A stretch of DNA of 49,898 nt from Chromera velia (Eukaryota; Sar; Chromeraceae), in the NCBI GenBank assembly GCA_018398765.1, contig JAHBMJ010000352.1, positions 1 to 49,898 on the forward strand, given 5' to 3'. The notes below the pieces were generated by a model. That model had not been told where the DNA came from. It made no database searches and worked only from the letters and a program-made list of their open reading frames with translations. A program made the translations under genes and the position numbers. Positions 10,054 through 22,652 of this stretch are shown one piece after another (positions within the stretch are counted from its first letter, which is position 1; every line of letters starts with the position of its first letter).

Positions 10054-11681
10054 GTTGGCCGGCGACTTAGTTACATGCAATATTGCACATTATCTCACAT
10101 ATATCATATTGAATATAATTTAAACATTCTTAGAAACGTTTGCAAAGCAAACTGGAATTATAACCATACATTAATTTTTGAGCGTGTGTCCAATGCGGCA
10201 ATCTAGGGGTGATCCCAATATATTTATTTACATTAAAGTGACGATGATTTTACTTTAAATAGATAATTTAAAACATTAAAACACTTAAAAAAGAAAAGTT
10301 GGAACTAAAACTGAAAGAAAACATCACTTTTCTAGGGTCGTTCGCAGGGTGGCTTTACAGTGTTTAAAGGGAAAATTTTAAAGTTTACAGTTAAAGTGGG
10401 GGTGTCATCACTTTATTCAAAAATTTAAAACTATTAGGATCTTTTTGTCCTTTTTAGTACTACTCATGAAAGTTACTAACTCTCCATGTCTTCCCTCAGG
10501 CTCGACCCTGCCTTTACCGTTGGGAGCGGCTGATCGTCACTCCGTCTACCCGAGGGCTGCCGCTGCCGCTGCCCCTCCCTCAACTATTAAGATCATCCCT
10601 AAGCGGCAATGCCACTGTACGCACGTCTATATATGTCATGCAACTGTAACCATGCATGCGTATTATGCAACGTATGTGATACGGCACTTGCATGTTCCTG
10701 TTAATTATTAAACACAAGCCACATAATTCGAATATATTCGAATATGAAAAAAAAATGTTAAACTATATATACTCAGATTAAAGCCCTAGTTCATCATCAT
10801 CATCATCATACGCCATCGCCATCGGCCCATAATAGCCCTAGTTAAAGCAGTATAAAACCTATAGTATAAACCTAGGTATAGACTTACTGTAAAGCCGTAT
10901 AGTGGTCCTTAAAGTTATAGGTTACGTTGCACCTAGCGTTGCACTAGCTTATTTTTTGCTTTTATATCTTTCTCTTAGTTTTTAATTCTCTAATGAGTTC
11001 TAGATTCTGAACTTCTAGAATGATCGAGTTCTTTCCTAGTAAAGTTACTACTAGAGTTACCAAATGTTCTAGCAAATGTCATTGATGTCGTGTGTTGACA
11101 CTTTCAATTGCTAAAGAGTCGATATTAACACTTTAATATAGACTAAGTGATAGTGACACTTTTAAACAAAAACAGCATTTTTGCTAGTATGCAATATTTT
11201 TTTTTTCCGCGAGTCCCCTCGACCGTCCTCAACGTATACCCATCGTACCGTGCATGCGGCTCCTTAAAAACCCCTAAAAACCACGCCTGTGAACTAGTTA
11301 GCTACGTACCAGTATGCTGCACTGGCAGCACTGCTTTAATTTGTTGAAGTCTTAGACTTGCCACTTACTTGCCTGACTTGGAGCAGCGCAATGCATTGTA
11401 TGATCCTTCATATACATGTTGGACTACCTACTACTCATCAGACTAACATGTTTCCCTCGATCTGGTCATCGATCCGTTTACTCCCAATTTTAAAGTCTCA
11501 AAAACAGTCTCCTTCTCTGATCCTGCATCCCCACTGCACCCAGCCGTATACCCCTCTTCATGCAGGACGAAGATCTACACTTCTGCACACTTCCCCCCCT
11601 TTGTACATCTCTTCAAAGGTGCGAACAACTAGCTGACGCTTCCCACCCATTTTCTTTGCAACTGGCATCCGGCAATGCCTT
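10054..11681. other. AT-rich, CTAG-rich convergent intergenic region
   Basis: This lies between the 3' ends of the 8950 gene (+) and the glutaredoxin-DUF547 gene (-). It has no supportable gene. By hand count there are about 12 CTAG tetranucleotides between 10741 and 11340, far above expectation. A short (CAT)n tract lies at 10791-10810. Confidence 0.6.
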
Positions 11682-14474
11682 TTATGGTTTGAGCAGATTC
11701 AAAATGAAGGAGCTAATTCTCTGCGACCACGACAGCGTGTTGCCAGAGACGGGATCTCTGTCCGAACTGTTGGGCCCCCAGTCATACTTCACAAATTTCA
11801 ACTCAAAGTCACGACCCTCCTCCCCCTTTGCAAGAGCTTCCAGTCTCTCCCTCTGGTCCCTTCTCTCTGGCGGTAAATGATCCGCCACCCAATTGAGGAT
11901 TTTTTTTCGCGCAGTCTCTTTCTTTTCTGAAGCGACTGTTTCCCTTCCCACAAAGTCACCCATGTACCATTCGAACAACTGAGACACCCAAACAGTAGGA
12001 CCCCGGCGTTCCTCGCCTGATGATGCCGGGGCCCCCTCCCCCTCCTCAATGCGGAAGTTTTTCGGACTGCTGAGGAATGCGGCAGTTGAGGAACTTAGTT
12101 CTTCCTCCAGCCTGTCTCCCCTGTAGACGGAGACGGGGGGGCAGCCCATGGAGCCGCAGTTGAGGGCGAAGTGGATGCGGGGATCGAGAGGGACCTTGAG
12201 GGAGCTGCGGGGGTCTCCCTCTGACTGGAAGAAGGTCGGGCCGTCTCGAAGAATTCCTGTTTGTTGGGAATGCAGACAGAAGTGGAAGAACAAAGAAGAG
12301 AAAAGAAGAGGAGAAACAAACAAGCACACCAGTGAGTGTAGGACGGAAGGAGGAAAGGAAGAAAAGGAACAAAACAGAGAAAAAAGGAGAAAGAGGGCCG
12401 GGGGAGAATAAGGCAGGCAACAGAAGCAAAGAATGAAAGAATGACGGCAGAAGAAATACACAGAGATGGGGGAAGGAGGAAACGAACAAAGAAAGGAAAA
12501 AAGGGAGGGGGGTGACGGAAGGAAGGAAGAAAAGAAGGGAGGAAGCAAGGTAAGGAAGCAAGGTGAGGAAGGAAGGAAGGAAGGACAGAAGGGGGGAAAG
12601 GGAGGGAGACAGCAAGGAAGGAAGGAAGGAAGGAAGGAAGAAAGGGGGGAAAGAAAGAATGAATGAATGAATGAATGCATGAATTAGTGAATGAATGAAT
12701 CAATGAGGGAATAAAGGGAGGAAGGAGAAGAAACGACGAAAGGGACGAAGTAGGGACGAGGAAAGAGACAGAACGGACAAGAGAGGAAAGAAAGTTAAGG
12801 AAGCGAAAAAAGAAGAGGTTAAAAACCGAAATAGAAGGCGCATTGTCAACACGGAACCGAGTGGAACGTGCGAAAAGCAGAGGCGCCAGTCAGACAAAAA
12901 GTGAAAAGAATAATAACACGCATGAGCTCGGCTCCACTGGCTTATTCAACTCATTCATTATTCATTCATTCATTCATTCATTCAAATGACTCTGGAAGGA
13001 CAGAGAGAGAGACAGGGAACCAGGAGGCTGATTCAAACAATGGCAATGGCCGACAAAACCACAAAAAGAATTGTGGGAGCGCACTAAGAACGGCGAACAA
13101 GGAATGAAGCTCCAGAACGACAGCAAGAAGGCTGCGAGAGAACGGGCAAAGGAGACAAGCAGCCTGCTCCGCTCAAACACTCTCTACCGATCCCAGGGCA
13201 ATATAAACCCAAATCATTCGACCACCGTGAGCTTCAGCAAGCAGAAAAAGAAGTATCGGAAAAACTTAAGGACGACAGGCAGGCTGACCATTTTCGATGT
13301 CGTCATTTGTCAGAACCACCCCTCCAACATTGTACGCCACCTGTCCGCTTTTAAAGAATTTATATTTCTGCCAGAGGCTCGTGCCCGGGCTTCCAAATTC
13401 AGTCACCCCATGGAAGGTCACGCAGTTGTACAGGTTGATGAAGAACGCCTTCCGCTCCTCCTCGGGAAGGCTGTTCAGTCCCTTGACCTGCTGAAGGTCA
13501 GTTGCAAGCGCAAGAAATCTATACCACTGGTCACTTGTTCTCATGCGGTGATAGTCAACAAGACCGTCTTCCGGAGAGACGAACTCCTCGTCCAGTCTGG
13601 ACATGCTTCTCCGGAGAGACTCCGCAATCGACCCAGCCTCCCTCGGAATGCCGGTGGGCTCGATTCCCCCATTCAGGGGGTAGGGGGCCTTCATACTCTT
13701 GAGGTGCCGCAGCTTGTCTACTTGTGCCTCAAGGGCATCGTCCCACACAGGGAGACTCCCCACACGCCCCGGAGGAGTCCCACGGACAGTCACGAGCTTC
13801 CCCGCGGGCTCCTGCAGAGTTGAATGGACTGCTTCACGAAGCGCCCCAGAGTCGCTGAAGACCACCAAGTCATCATACCCTCCTATGTATCGCCCGTTGA
13901 AAAAAATCTGAGGAAGTGTCAGGGAAGACGGCCGCTCTTGCCCGGCAGCTCGGACAATGAGGTCCTTCGCTTCCTCTAGACGGCCAGGCTCCCCCTCCAC
14001 GTCTACCGTCGTGAAGGGGAGATGGAGACGGCGCAGCAATTGCTTCGCTCGTTTGCAATACTTGCATCCGACACGGGAGAAGATCACGAGCGTCTCCGCG
14101 ATCCTATGCGCACCTGAAGTGCTCAACTCAAAGGGCGCCGTGCCAGATTCTCCCCGCTCTGCTCCTGACACTTCTGACGCAAAAACAGCGGAAGCCCTTC
14201 GAAGAGATGGAAGTTTGAACTTGAGGGAGGGAGGTGATGTCTCCGTCCGAACGCGTAGACCGTGCGACCGTCCGGAAGACGATGCCGACTCCTTTGCTCG
14301 TGGTCTACCCCAGCCCGTGCCACCAGACAATGAAGAAACGAAAGAGAACGGTGCTGGTGGATCACTTCGTTTCAGATGGGAAATCACTGCGCAGACTCCG
14401 CCAACCAGAAAGAAGGGCCAAAGGAAATGAGATAGAGAGACGTCCCGTCTCCCCGACCTCCACCCTCCATTCAT
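11682..14474 (-). CDS. Glutaredoxin-DUF547 fusion protein, membrane-anchored or organelle-targeted
   Basis: Exon 1 is 13289-14474 and exon 2 is 11682-12256; a phase-1 intron of 1032 bp begins GTCAGC and ends ACAG. The product is about 586 residues. The start is the ATG at 14474; the open frame further upstream has no ATG. Residues 16-34 are hydrophobic (HFLWPFFLVGGVCAVISHL), a signal anchor or start of a bipartite plastid leader. Residues 125-220 are a dithiol glutaredoxin: CKYC at 137-140, cis-Pro TLPQ, and GGYDDL for glutathione binding. DUF547 follows, with FINLYNCVTFHG before the intron and DPRIHFALNCGSMGCPP after it. Plants have Grx-DEP-DUF547 proteins; I see no DEP domain here. The partner and substrate are unknown. 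The intron is full of GGAA and GAAT repeats. Confidence 0.9.
12283..12985. repeat. GGAA/GAAA and GAAT/TCAT microsatellites in an intron
   Basis: The plus strand is almost pure purine from about 12283 to 12650 (GGAA units), then has GAAT units to 12705 and a (TCAT)n tract at 12950-12985. All of it sits inside the intron of the glutaredoxin-DUF547 gene, so the apparent Ser/Phe/Pro-rich frames are artefacts. Confidence 0.9.
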
Positions 14475-15107
14475 TTTGCCTTTGTGATCGACGAGCAAAG
14501 CCTCTACTTTTACGCAGAACGAAAGTCTCCAAGACAGGAAAACGACGGACTGCAGCAAGCACAGGCAAGCTTGATCGACTTGCCCTCTTCCGAGTGACTC
14601 TTTAATTGACAGCCAGACGGCACTGAGACTGAGTTCGATCGATCAGTCTGACACCCAAATTAAGCGCACGTACGGATCGATCGATCGAATTGCGAAAACG
14701 TGCCCCCCATGCAAGCATCTTTTCCGCGCGCGCGCTCGAGAATCTTTTCGCGCGTTTTGCGCGCATGCATTCTCGCTTTTAAAATTTTGGCGACCTGTAT
14801 CGCATGCGCATGCATGCAGTACGCGTACGACTCTCGAGCTGATCTTGACCGATTCTTGACCGGCATGTCCATGATTGTCCATGACAGCCAGTAAGCTGTC
14901 TGGTATTTGTTTGCATGTCAGGCAGCCTGCAGGTCCATTCGATCTCAATCGCTCACCTTTTTACCTTCTACGCACCTCCCGCAGAGCTCGATCCTGTTTA
15001 GGACTTCAAAGAAGCTAGTGGAGGGGTCACACCTTCTGTGAGCGTATCAACGAAGTCTGGTGAATCGTCCCTACTTGCCAAACACAGAACCTTGCATTTT
15101 TGTCGAG
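14475..15107. promoter_or_regulatory. Divergent promoter region, glutaredoxin-DUF547 / CNNM
   Basis: A 633-bp gap between two head-to-head start codons. It contains GCATGCAT (14763-14770) and a compound GCATGCGCATGCATGCAG (14802-14819), plus ATCGATCG palindromes near 14635 and 14676 and a GCGCGCGC run near 14729. No TATA box is obvious. GCATGC words recur in all four divergent gaps in this window. Confidence 0.5.
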
Positions 15108-18100
15108 ATGGCAGAAGCACAAGCTTGGGAATATGTCATATTCCCACTATTGATTTGCTGCTCTGCGTTATTTTCTGGTCTGACTTTGGGGATCATGTCG
15201 CTGGACACGGTGCAGCTGCAGATCCTGATTGACAACCCCAGCAAGACGTCGTCGGACCAGCGCATAGCCAAGTACGCAAGAGGGATTTTTCCTCTCAGAG
15301 AGAAGGGAAATTTGATGCTCTGTACGCTTCTGATTGGCAACACGCTTGTGAATGCCTATGTAGCCATTCTGTCCTCGACAATTGTCGGTGAGGGTGCGAT
15401 CGCCCTGGCGGTCTCCACTGGAGTTCTGGTGGTGTTTGGTGAGATCATTCCGCAGGCCATCTGCTCCCGATATGGTCTGATGATTGGGTATTACACTCGT
15501 CCGGTTGTGATTGTTGTCCGGATGCTTCTATGGATTGTGGCCAAACCGATTTCGTTGGTCCTCGACTGGGCCCTGGGGAGGGAAATGGGAACGATCTACG
15601 ATAAGAATCAACTGAAGGCTCTTTTCGCACATCACGAGAAGGAGGCGAATATTCTGGAAACAAAGGAAGCTCAGATTCTGACAGGCGCACTGGATTTCCC
15701 CAACAAAACAGCTGCGGAATGTATGACACCGATCAAGGAGGTGTTCGGTATCGACATCGATGAGACTTTGAACTTTGACTCTTTGGCGGCAATTCTGCAA
15801 GCTGGATTCTCTCGCATTCCCGTGTTTGACCCTCACACTCCTCAGTGCATTGTGGGGCTCTTGCTGGTGAAGGACCTCCTCCTCGTGGATCCCACTGCCT
15901 CTGTTCCTGTCAGAACTCTCCTGAAGCTTCTTGGAAGGGAGGTGTTCGCGATTGACAGCGAAACGAGGCTGATGAGCCTTTTGACGGACTTTAAAAAAGG
16001 TCGGTCTCTCTTCTTCTCTCGCTTTCTCTTTTCCTCTCCTCTCTCTCCATCTTTCTTCTTCTCTCTCTCCCTCCCTCCCCTCCCCCCTCTCTCTCTGCTC
16101 CAGCTGTCTGTCTCTTTCGTATGGTCGTTGACTTTAACTACGTCTCCTGCCTTCTATCCGCCCGGGTTTCCCGCATCGGCCCATTTTCTCCTGTCCACCT
16201 TCTGTGCCAGTCCCTCGAATCGGTTGATTGATTGGTGCCTGGACTGACTTGCCTGCAGGAAGAAGCCACCTGGCGGTTGTGCGGGACGTGGTTTCCCCCG
16301 ACGATGGGGATCCCTACTGGTGTCACGTGGGGATTATCACCCTGGAAGACCTGATTGAAGAAATTCTTCAAGTCAGTCAGTCAGTCAGTCAGTCCAGTCA
16401 GTCAGTCAGTCAGTCCAGTCAGTCAGTCAGTCAGTCAGTCAGTCCGTTTGTCTATTCGTTCGCTCGCTTGTTGATTTGCTCATGTTCTCCTTGCTTGTTG
16501 ACTGCCTGTCTGTGTGGGAGAGTGGGTTCCGCACGGCTTTCTCTGAGTGTTCCTGGCCCTCTTATTTTGTTCTGTGATCGCATAGAGCTGTTTCAGATCT
16601 CTGTGAGTCGCTCTGTCAAGACCGACTCCTTCATCTCTCTAAACACATCTGTCTATTTTTCTGTCTCCCTCTCTCCCTCCTTCTATGTGTGTGTGTGTGT
16701 GTGTCCTCTGCTGTATTCGTTCGTTGACTTCCTCCCTCCCTCTGCTCTCCCCCTTCCAGGACGAGATCCAAGACGAGACAGACCCCCTCATGGCGGGAGA
16801 GGCGATGGCAGCGGGACTGCCGATGCTTCATGACAGCAAAGAGAACGGGGCAGAGAACGGAAAAGAACTCGGAGGGCACAGGGACAGCGAATCCAAAAAG
16901 GGTCGGTCGGAACGAAATTTCGGTACCCGCAGTGTGAGTGAAGTGACTTGATGTCCTTTTTCTCGTGAGCCATCGTTCTCATAAGTATCCTGCCTGTCTG
17001 CCTGCTCTCGTTCTTCATCCGTTTGTGTCTCGTCAGCAACAGGTGCCACCAACGGTTCTCCCCGAGCCATCCAGGTGGCGCCGTTGGAAGCGGAGAAGGA
17101 GGAGGACCTGGAGGAAGGCGGCGGGACGGCACCGACCCGCCTGGCACCGACTGCGCTTGCTTTGTCGGAGGCGGCACGTGCAAGCATGGGAGGCCTGGGA
17201 GCGTTGGGATTGGGGCCCCAGAAGGCAACTCGATACTCCAAGAGCGAACTGAGGTCAGCCGAGTGGGCCTTCAGGAAACGGGCAGCACAGCGGTCGCATT
17301 GACGCACGCAGAATTATGCAAAACTGCAATGAACCAAATTTGCATTATGTTTTGCTCTTACATTGAAAGAACATCCGGATTTGCAGCTCTGCTAAACTGG
17401 GTTCGAGTGCCGCACACACACCAGAGAACGCGTCCTGAAGGGGTGTGAAGTTTTCATTCTGTTGAGAAGAAGTAGTACATGGAAGCTTCCGGCGGAAGGA
17501 GTCAAAGACATCATCAGGCTTTCTGTGCGTTCGTTGCTTCGGATCATCTTCCTTCCGTGTTTTATGAATATGTTGTCTTCTTCTCTCGTGCAGCCGTTCT
17601 ATGGCCCTGGGCAGATTGAAGCTTTTCGACAGGCGCAGAGGTCCGGAGTCTTTCGGAGAAGCAGAGGCGATGGCGATCTGCGCGTTCCTCCAGGCAACTC
17701 AGCCGGCCTTCTCTCCTTTGTTGATCGATCAGCATGTCCTCTCGCAGACAATCAAGTCAGTCAGTCAGTCAGCCAATCAGGCAGACGGACATTCAGCTTG
17801 CATCGTCGTTGCTTGGCTTGGCTTGGATTGACAGTTTTGGTCAGCGTTCCTCAATACTGCTGCGTTCATCATTCTCCAGGCAGAGACACTGTTGGTCTTC
17901 TGCCTCTTGCCAGCAAACCTCCAGGACTGGAAGGGTGCATGCAATAAGAAAAAAGGTCGAATGTTTTTCTTGTGGAGGACACTCTTCAAAGGCTTCCCGA
18001 CTGTCTGTGTTGTGTGTACGTGCATGCTCATTTGTGTGAGAGCGCGTCTCTGTGGGGGGGGGCGTTTGGGTGGGGAGGTGGGCAGATGTGTCGAGGTGCA

Positions 18101-19693
18101 ACTGGTGAAGGTGCGTGTGTGTACCTGTATGTGCCTTTTCGCTGCCCTTCGCTGCTGCCTGCCTGCAGGGATCTTGGATCCAGACGTCCACCCAAGGACA
18201 AGGTGATCTTCAGAAAGGGAGTGCCTGCAGATGACGCGGTTTTGATTTTGCAAGGGCGGGTGAAGGCAATGGTGGGGCAGGAGAGCTTAGAGACCTCCCT
18301 CGGGTCCTGGAGCAGCTTTGGCATGCAGGTCCGTTCGTCCGTCTCTCTGTCTGCCTGCCTATCTGTCTCCCTGCTTATCTGTCTGCCTGCTTATCTGTCT
18401 GTCTGTCCGTCCGTCCGTCCCACACAGACAGATAGTCTGTCCTCTGTATGTCTGTTCCCCTGCGAGTCTGTCAAGAAGAGAAGGGGAGCGAGAGTGCTGG
18501 CAGGGTGAATACGGACGGCTGTCGGTTTCTTGTCGTCATTCGTGGTCCATGTCCACATGCACGCACATGCACTCACACATTCGCCAACACTGCCCCCCTT
18601 CTCTCTCTGTCTATCTCACACACAAACATTCCCATACGTTTATCTAGATGCACGCGATGGAGATGGGAACATCCAGTCACCTCACTATCCTCCTGTCCCC
18701 CCTTTATTTCTTTCTTTTCTTGCTTGCTTGCTTCAGGCTCTGACGCTCCCTCCGTTCATGATTGAGTTTCTCCAGAAGCACAGGAGGGGGGAGACGGCAG
18801 GACAGCACGAGGAGGGGGGAGTTGTTTCTTTCGAAAACGGGGGGGGTGAGGGGTATGGGGGCATTCCGACGAGGCACGATGCTACGAAGCCGAGCTTGGT
18901 GCGGGCTCTGGACTCTCAAGCGGGGGAGGAGGCCATCGAGGTCAGTCAGTGAGTGCATGGGTAGGGAGCTGTCTGGGTGTTTGGACTCGATTTTCAAAGA
19001 AGAAAGTGGAAGGTTCGGAAGGAGAAAGAATGGGGAGGCAGGAAGAAGGGCGCACGACTGATCGAGGATTCTTGTTCAGAATGGTCGCGGGTCAGAGTGT
19101 GATTTCTGGCGCCGATCGAGGCTTTGAATGGACTTGTCACTCTTTTTTTCTGTTTCTTATTGTTCTCTTGGTTGCAAAGAGAGAAATAAGACTGCTGGTG
19201 GTTCTGTGGCCGTCCTGTCCTTCTGTTTTTCTCTTGCTCCACCTTCGCTGACTTATGATTCCTTTCCTTTCCTACCTCTGCTTGCTTCCTGATTGATGCC
19301 TTGTTTCCCTTTTTTTGTGATCATTTATTTCTGCAGAAGCTGACGTTGTCTGATGCCGTCGCCCTCTTGGAACTTTTCGAGGTTGAGAGAACGTCAGGCG
19401 ACGAGGCGGGGGGAGAGGAAAACGGAGGATCCCCCAGGGCTCGCGCAAACAGCGTGATAGGTGCCCAGATTGCTGCTGCGAGGACGGAGCGGTACACGCC
19501 CGACTTCACGGCCTTCGTTACTGAGGAAGGAGCACGGATTGTCGAAATCCCGAGAAGGGAATACATCCGTGCAGTGAAGGGTCAGTCAGGCAGTCAGAAG
19601 GGTGCATACACATGCAAAACACACAGCCAGGCACATTTATGCATAGGCTCTCACTCTCATTCCCTCAGATACATACGCTCGCACGCGCTCGCA

Positions 19694-19728
<35 letters not shown>

Positions 19729-20497
19729 TCCCTCTCCCTCTCTCTCTCTCTCTCACACACACACACGCACACTCACACGCACATGTCAGACAAAGGATGG
19801 GGCAAAGCAAAGCAGTCGGGTCAAAGCTCCCTCTCTTTCTCCCTCTTTCTTGGTTCCTGATGAACTGTCCGTGAAGGGCTGGAATAGACATGGTGCAGAC
19901 ATGAAAGAGAAGCGCAAAGAGGGCACACGTTTCTTTCATTTCCCTTTCCTTTTCTCCCTCTTTGCATGTGTCTGTGCAGCGAGTCTGTTGAAGACAGACA
20001 GACGGTCCAGTGCCCTGCCACGTCCCAGCCTGACGTTGCCACCCAATGCGGCTGCCACCGTCAGGCTGTCGGCAGCCGTGACGCAGTGCCCCCCTCAGAC
20101 AGCACCAGTCCAACAACAACAACCAGGCCTCCCTCTGCTCTCAGAGGCCGTCAACGGTTCATCTCCTCGGTATGCGGCACAGCAGCAGGCTCAGCTCCAG
20201 CTGGGTCTGGTGAATGGAGCGAGTCACGCGCCTCCGCAGTCAGCCCCGGGACCCGACCCTTTCGGTGTCCGGGGTGTGCCTCCCACAGTAACTGATCCCT
20301 CGGGGGCGCCCGCAGGAGCAACGGGGGAGCGGTCGGGTCGGAGGTCGCTGACGATTTCTGGGGACTCGCGAGTGGGTACAGGGGCTTGGCAGAAAAGAGG
20401 GGGGATTTCGAACAAACCATCAGCCGTCGAGGGGGACAACGGGTTCGGGGCATGGGAAGAAGAACTTGATGAAAAGGGAATGGATGCATTTGTTTAG
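15108..20497 (+). CDS. CNNM: CNNM/CorC-type membrane protein with CBS pair and cyclic-nucleotide-binding-like domain
   Basis: Nine exons join in frame to about 883 residues: 15108-15999, 16259-16371, 16760-16901, 17037-17253, 17594-17755, 18169-18328, 18737-18940, 19337-19580, 19980-20497. Exon 1 gives the DUF21 transmembrane domain (hallmarks FSGLTLG and GEIIPQ) and most of the CBS pair; the pair ends with GRSHLAVVRDV and GIITLEDLIEEILQDEI across exons 1-3. Exons 5-7 encode a cyclic-nucleotide-binding-like beta-roll (KVIFRKGVPADDAVLILQG ... RYTPDFTAFV). The tail is Gln/Pro/Gly-rich. CNNM proteins mediate or regulate Mg2+ transport at membranes, and that role is inferred from the family. Every intron starts GTC (GTCGGT, GTCAGT, GTCAGC or GTCCGT). 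The ATG at 15108 is the first in frame. The extreme C-terminus is poorly conserved but open. Confidence 0.9.
16372..16443 (+). repeat. (CAGT)n array starting at a splice donor
   Basis: CNNM intron 2 begins directly with GTCAGT and continues as CAGT/CCAGT units for about 70 bp. Each unit recreates a potential donor. Confidence 0.9.
18329..18420 (+). repeat. (CTGT/GTCC)n microsatellite at the start of CNNM intron 6
   Basis: The intron opens GTCCGT and runs into degenerate CTGT, CTGC and GTCC tetranucleotide units. Confidence 0.8.
19689..19790 (+). repeat. (TC)n(AC)n microsatellite in CNNM intron 8
   Basis: A long CT run followed by CA dinucleotides. The surrounding intron (19581-19979) happens to contain no stop in the gene's frame, so it could be mistaken for coding sequence. 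Confidence 0.9.
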
Positions 20498-21666
20498 AAA
20501 ATGGGCCGCTCAGCCCCGCCCTCCAGTGCATGCAGCATGCTAGAGTGCATGCACGCAGGATATCGGGGTTGGAGCGGCATATGGTGTAGTGCGTGGCCGA
20601 GCGCATGGATTGGGCATTCGATGTCAATTTGTCATATTGGTCTAGAAATTGGTATCAAATCATTGAAGAACTTCATTCTAGACTTCATTGAAAAGTAAGT
20701 GTAGTCAAACCACTGGCAATTGACTAGTTCATTAGCTATATTTTTTTAATTGTTTTATACGCTATATATATAGGCTCTTAGTAACTGTAAAATTATAAGC
20801 GATTTGATTCTTTTTAAAGCGAATATACACTGGCATATAAGTTTTAAGTTCAGTGAATTTCTTTTTATTCTAGGCATGTCACAGAAAAAAAAAAATCTCT
20901 AGAAAAACGAGTTATCTACTTTTTTTTTCTTTTTTTTTTGGCCTGCAACCTAGGCTCGGATTCAATATATATTATATTTCAGACAAAACGCTAATATAAT
21001 ATAATGTAATATGATATAATATAAACTTAATGTAATATGGGAGGATGAAGATTGGGTTGAAGGCCGGAGATGAGTTAGAGAATGAAGATCCGTCCTACGA
21101 TCGGTCCTGCAAAATCTGATGATGACGCATCTCTTTGGTTATTGTTTTTTGAGACAGTTTTTTATAAGGCTTCAGAGGCAAGTTGCTCTGTTCAAATGAA
21201 TTAAAAGGGAAAAAAAGATAAACATGAAGTGAATTTATGTAGATGTTATATCATATTATATTATATTTATATTATTATATTAAGGGAACCCTAAAGATAT
21301 ATATATGTATGTACTAGTATTGAATCCAAACCTAGCCTGCAACACTTGTGCAACATCCATGCAACAGCTAAACAACAGTTGTTTTAGATAAAAAAAAAAA
21401 AAGTACTAGAAAAAGTACCTGACCTAGTACCTGATAAAGAGAGTTATTTACTTTTTTTTTTTTCTGTGATACCCCTAGTTTTTATTCTAAAAATTATTCA
21501 CTCACTACTATAATAAGGTGGATTTAGGAATGATTCTAGAAATGATTAGGCTGTGCACTCCATTAAAAAAAAAATCTGATCTTTTATTTTTTTTTTATCA
21601 ACCAAAAATATAGACTAGTACTATATAATTTTTAATGTAACACCCCGTGCAACTAAGGATAGCTAT

Positions 21667-21715
21667 CATATCATATTGGTATCGAATCGGTATCGTATTG
21701 GTATCGTATCGGAAT
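21667..21715. repeat. Degenerate ATCGGTATCGTATTGGT tandem
   Basis: Four to five imperfect 10-20-bp units built from GGTATCG and TATTGGT. Confidence 0.6.
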
Positions 21716-22593
21716 TTAACGTTCCTAAAAAAGGGGGTATCGTCGATAATTTCGATACTGACATAAAATTTTTAGCGTATGTGACGGTATAAAAAGAAGA
21801 GACAAAAGACGATTCTTAGACTACTGTCCTTGAGCTGTTTGGACGTTGGCCAGTGAGCCAACTCTGACAGGGCAACAACGGGTCAAGCAACTCTGTATGC
21901 TGAGGAGATGAAATGTCTATCCGCCTGACGTTTATAATATGTCTACACCTTACCTTGTCTTTTCCCCTTCCGGCTGTTATGATGTTTTGATTGTCCAGAA
22001 GCGGTTTTATTCAGAAAACGGAAATGATGAAGCTCTGTTAGATCGGATGCAGTATATATGCAGTCTTGTTTTAAAGCCAAGTCGGGCTGTTCTGGCCGCT
22101 GAGGCTGAATTCAGTACACGTTGGAGCCGGTTCCGCATTCATCCATGCATGGAGCCAAAACATGACTGGTGGTGATCGTGGTGGTGGTGGGCCCATGGCC
22201 CCAAGACGACTCGGGGTTTTAAATAGGCCGTGGTGGTCGTGCCAAGACGACTCGGGTCGTCTTCAGGATCTTAGGGATGCCAGGGGTTTCTTTTTATTTT
22301 CGTTTTTCGCCAGGATATGCCAGGATTGAAAAAACAAGTTTATTCACACGCATTCATGCGCGTTCCCGTGCAAGGGCGAGAATAAATTTTGTGCGTCCTC
22401 AGACTTCAGAAAGATATCCAAGCTACGCCTTGAGAAGTACCGTACCGGAAAATATCGGAAACTCACATACATATACATACAAATTCTGTGTGCACATGAT
22501 TTTCAAATACGGGGCGGTCAAAAAATTCTGGTAAAACAAAAAGAATGAAGAATTAGAGGATACAGAAGTACACAGAAGGAGAAACATCAACAG

Positions 22594-22652
22594 ATAGCGG
22601 GAAGGCCCTAGGGCGGAACATATCAATCAATCAATCAATCAATCAATCAAGG
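22594..22652 (+). repeat. (ATCA)n-tailed dispersed repeat, copy 1
   Basis: The 35 bases at 22594-22628 match the reverse complement of 46604-46639 at all but two positions (both G/A), and both copies run into tandem ATCA. The conserved core contains GGGAAGGCCCTA and GGCG.AACATATC. It is probably the 3' end of a retroposon family. No 5' extension of the match is visible. Confidence 0.75.

Noticed and set aside
12046-12703. Leu/Ser/Phe/Pro-rich minus-strand frames resembling membrane proteins
   Set aside because: Only 11682-12256 in one frame is the DUF547 exon; the hydrophobic extensions are GGAA repeat in the intron.
16372-16443. Possible CRISPR-like or satellite array of CAGT units
   Set aside because: There are no spacers and units are 4-5 bp; it is a microsatellite continuous with a splice donor.
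19581-19979. Open continuation of the CNNM exon through intron 8
   Set aside because: The sequence is a TC/AC microsatellite with a GTCAGT donor and TGTGCAG acceptor in matching phase; lack of a stop is compositional.
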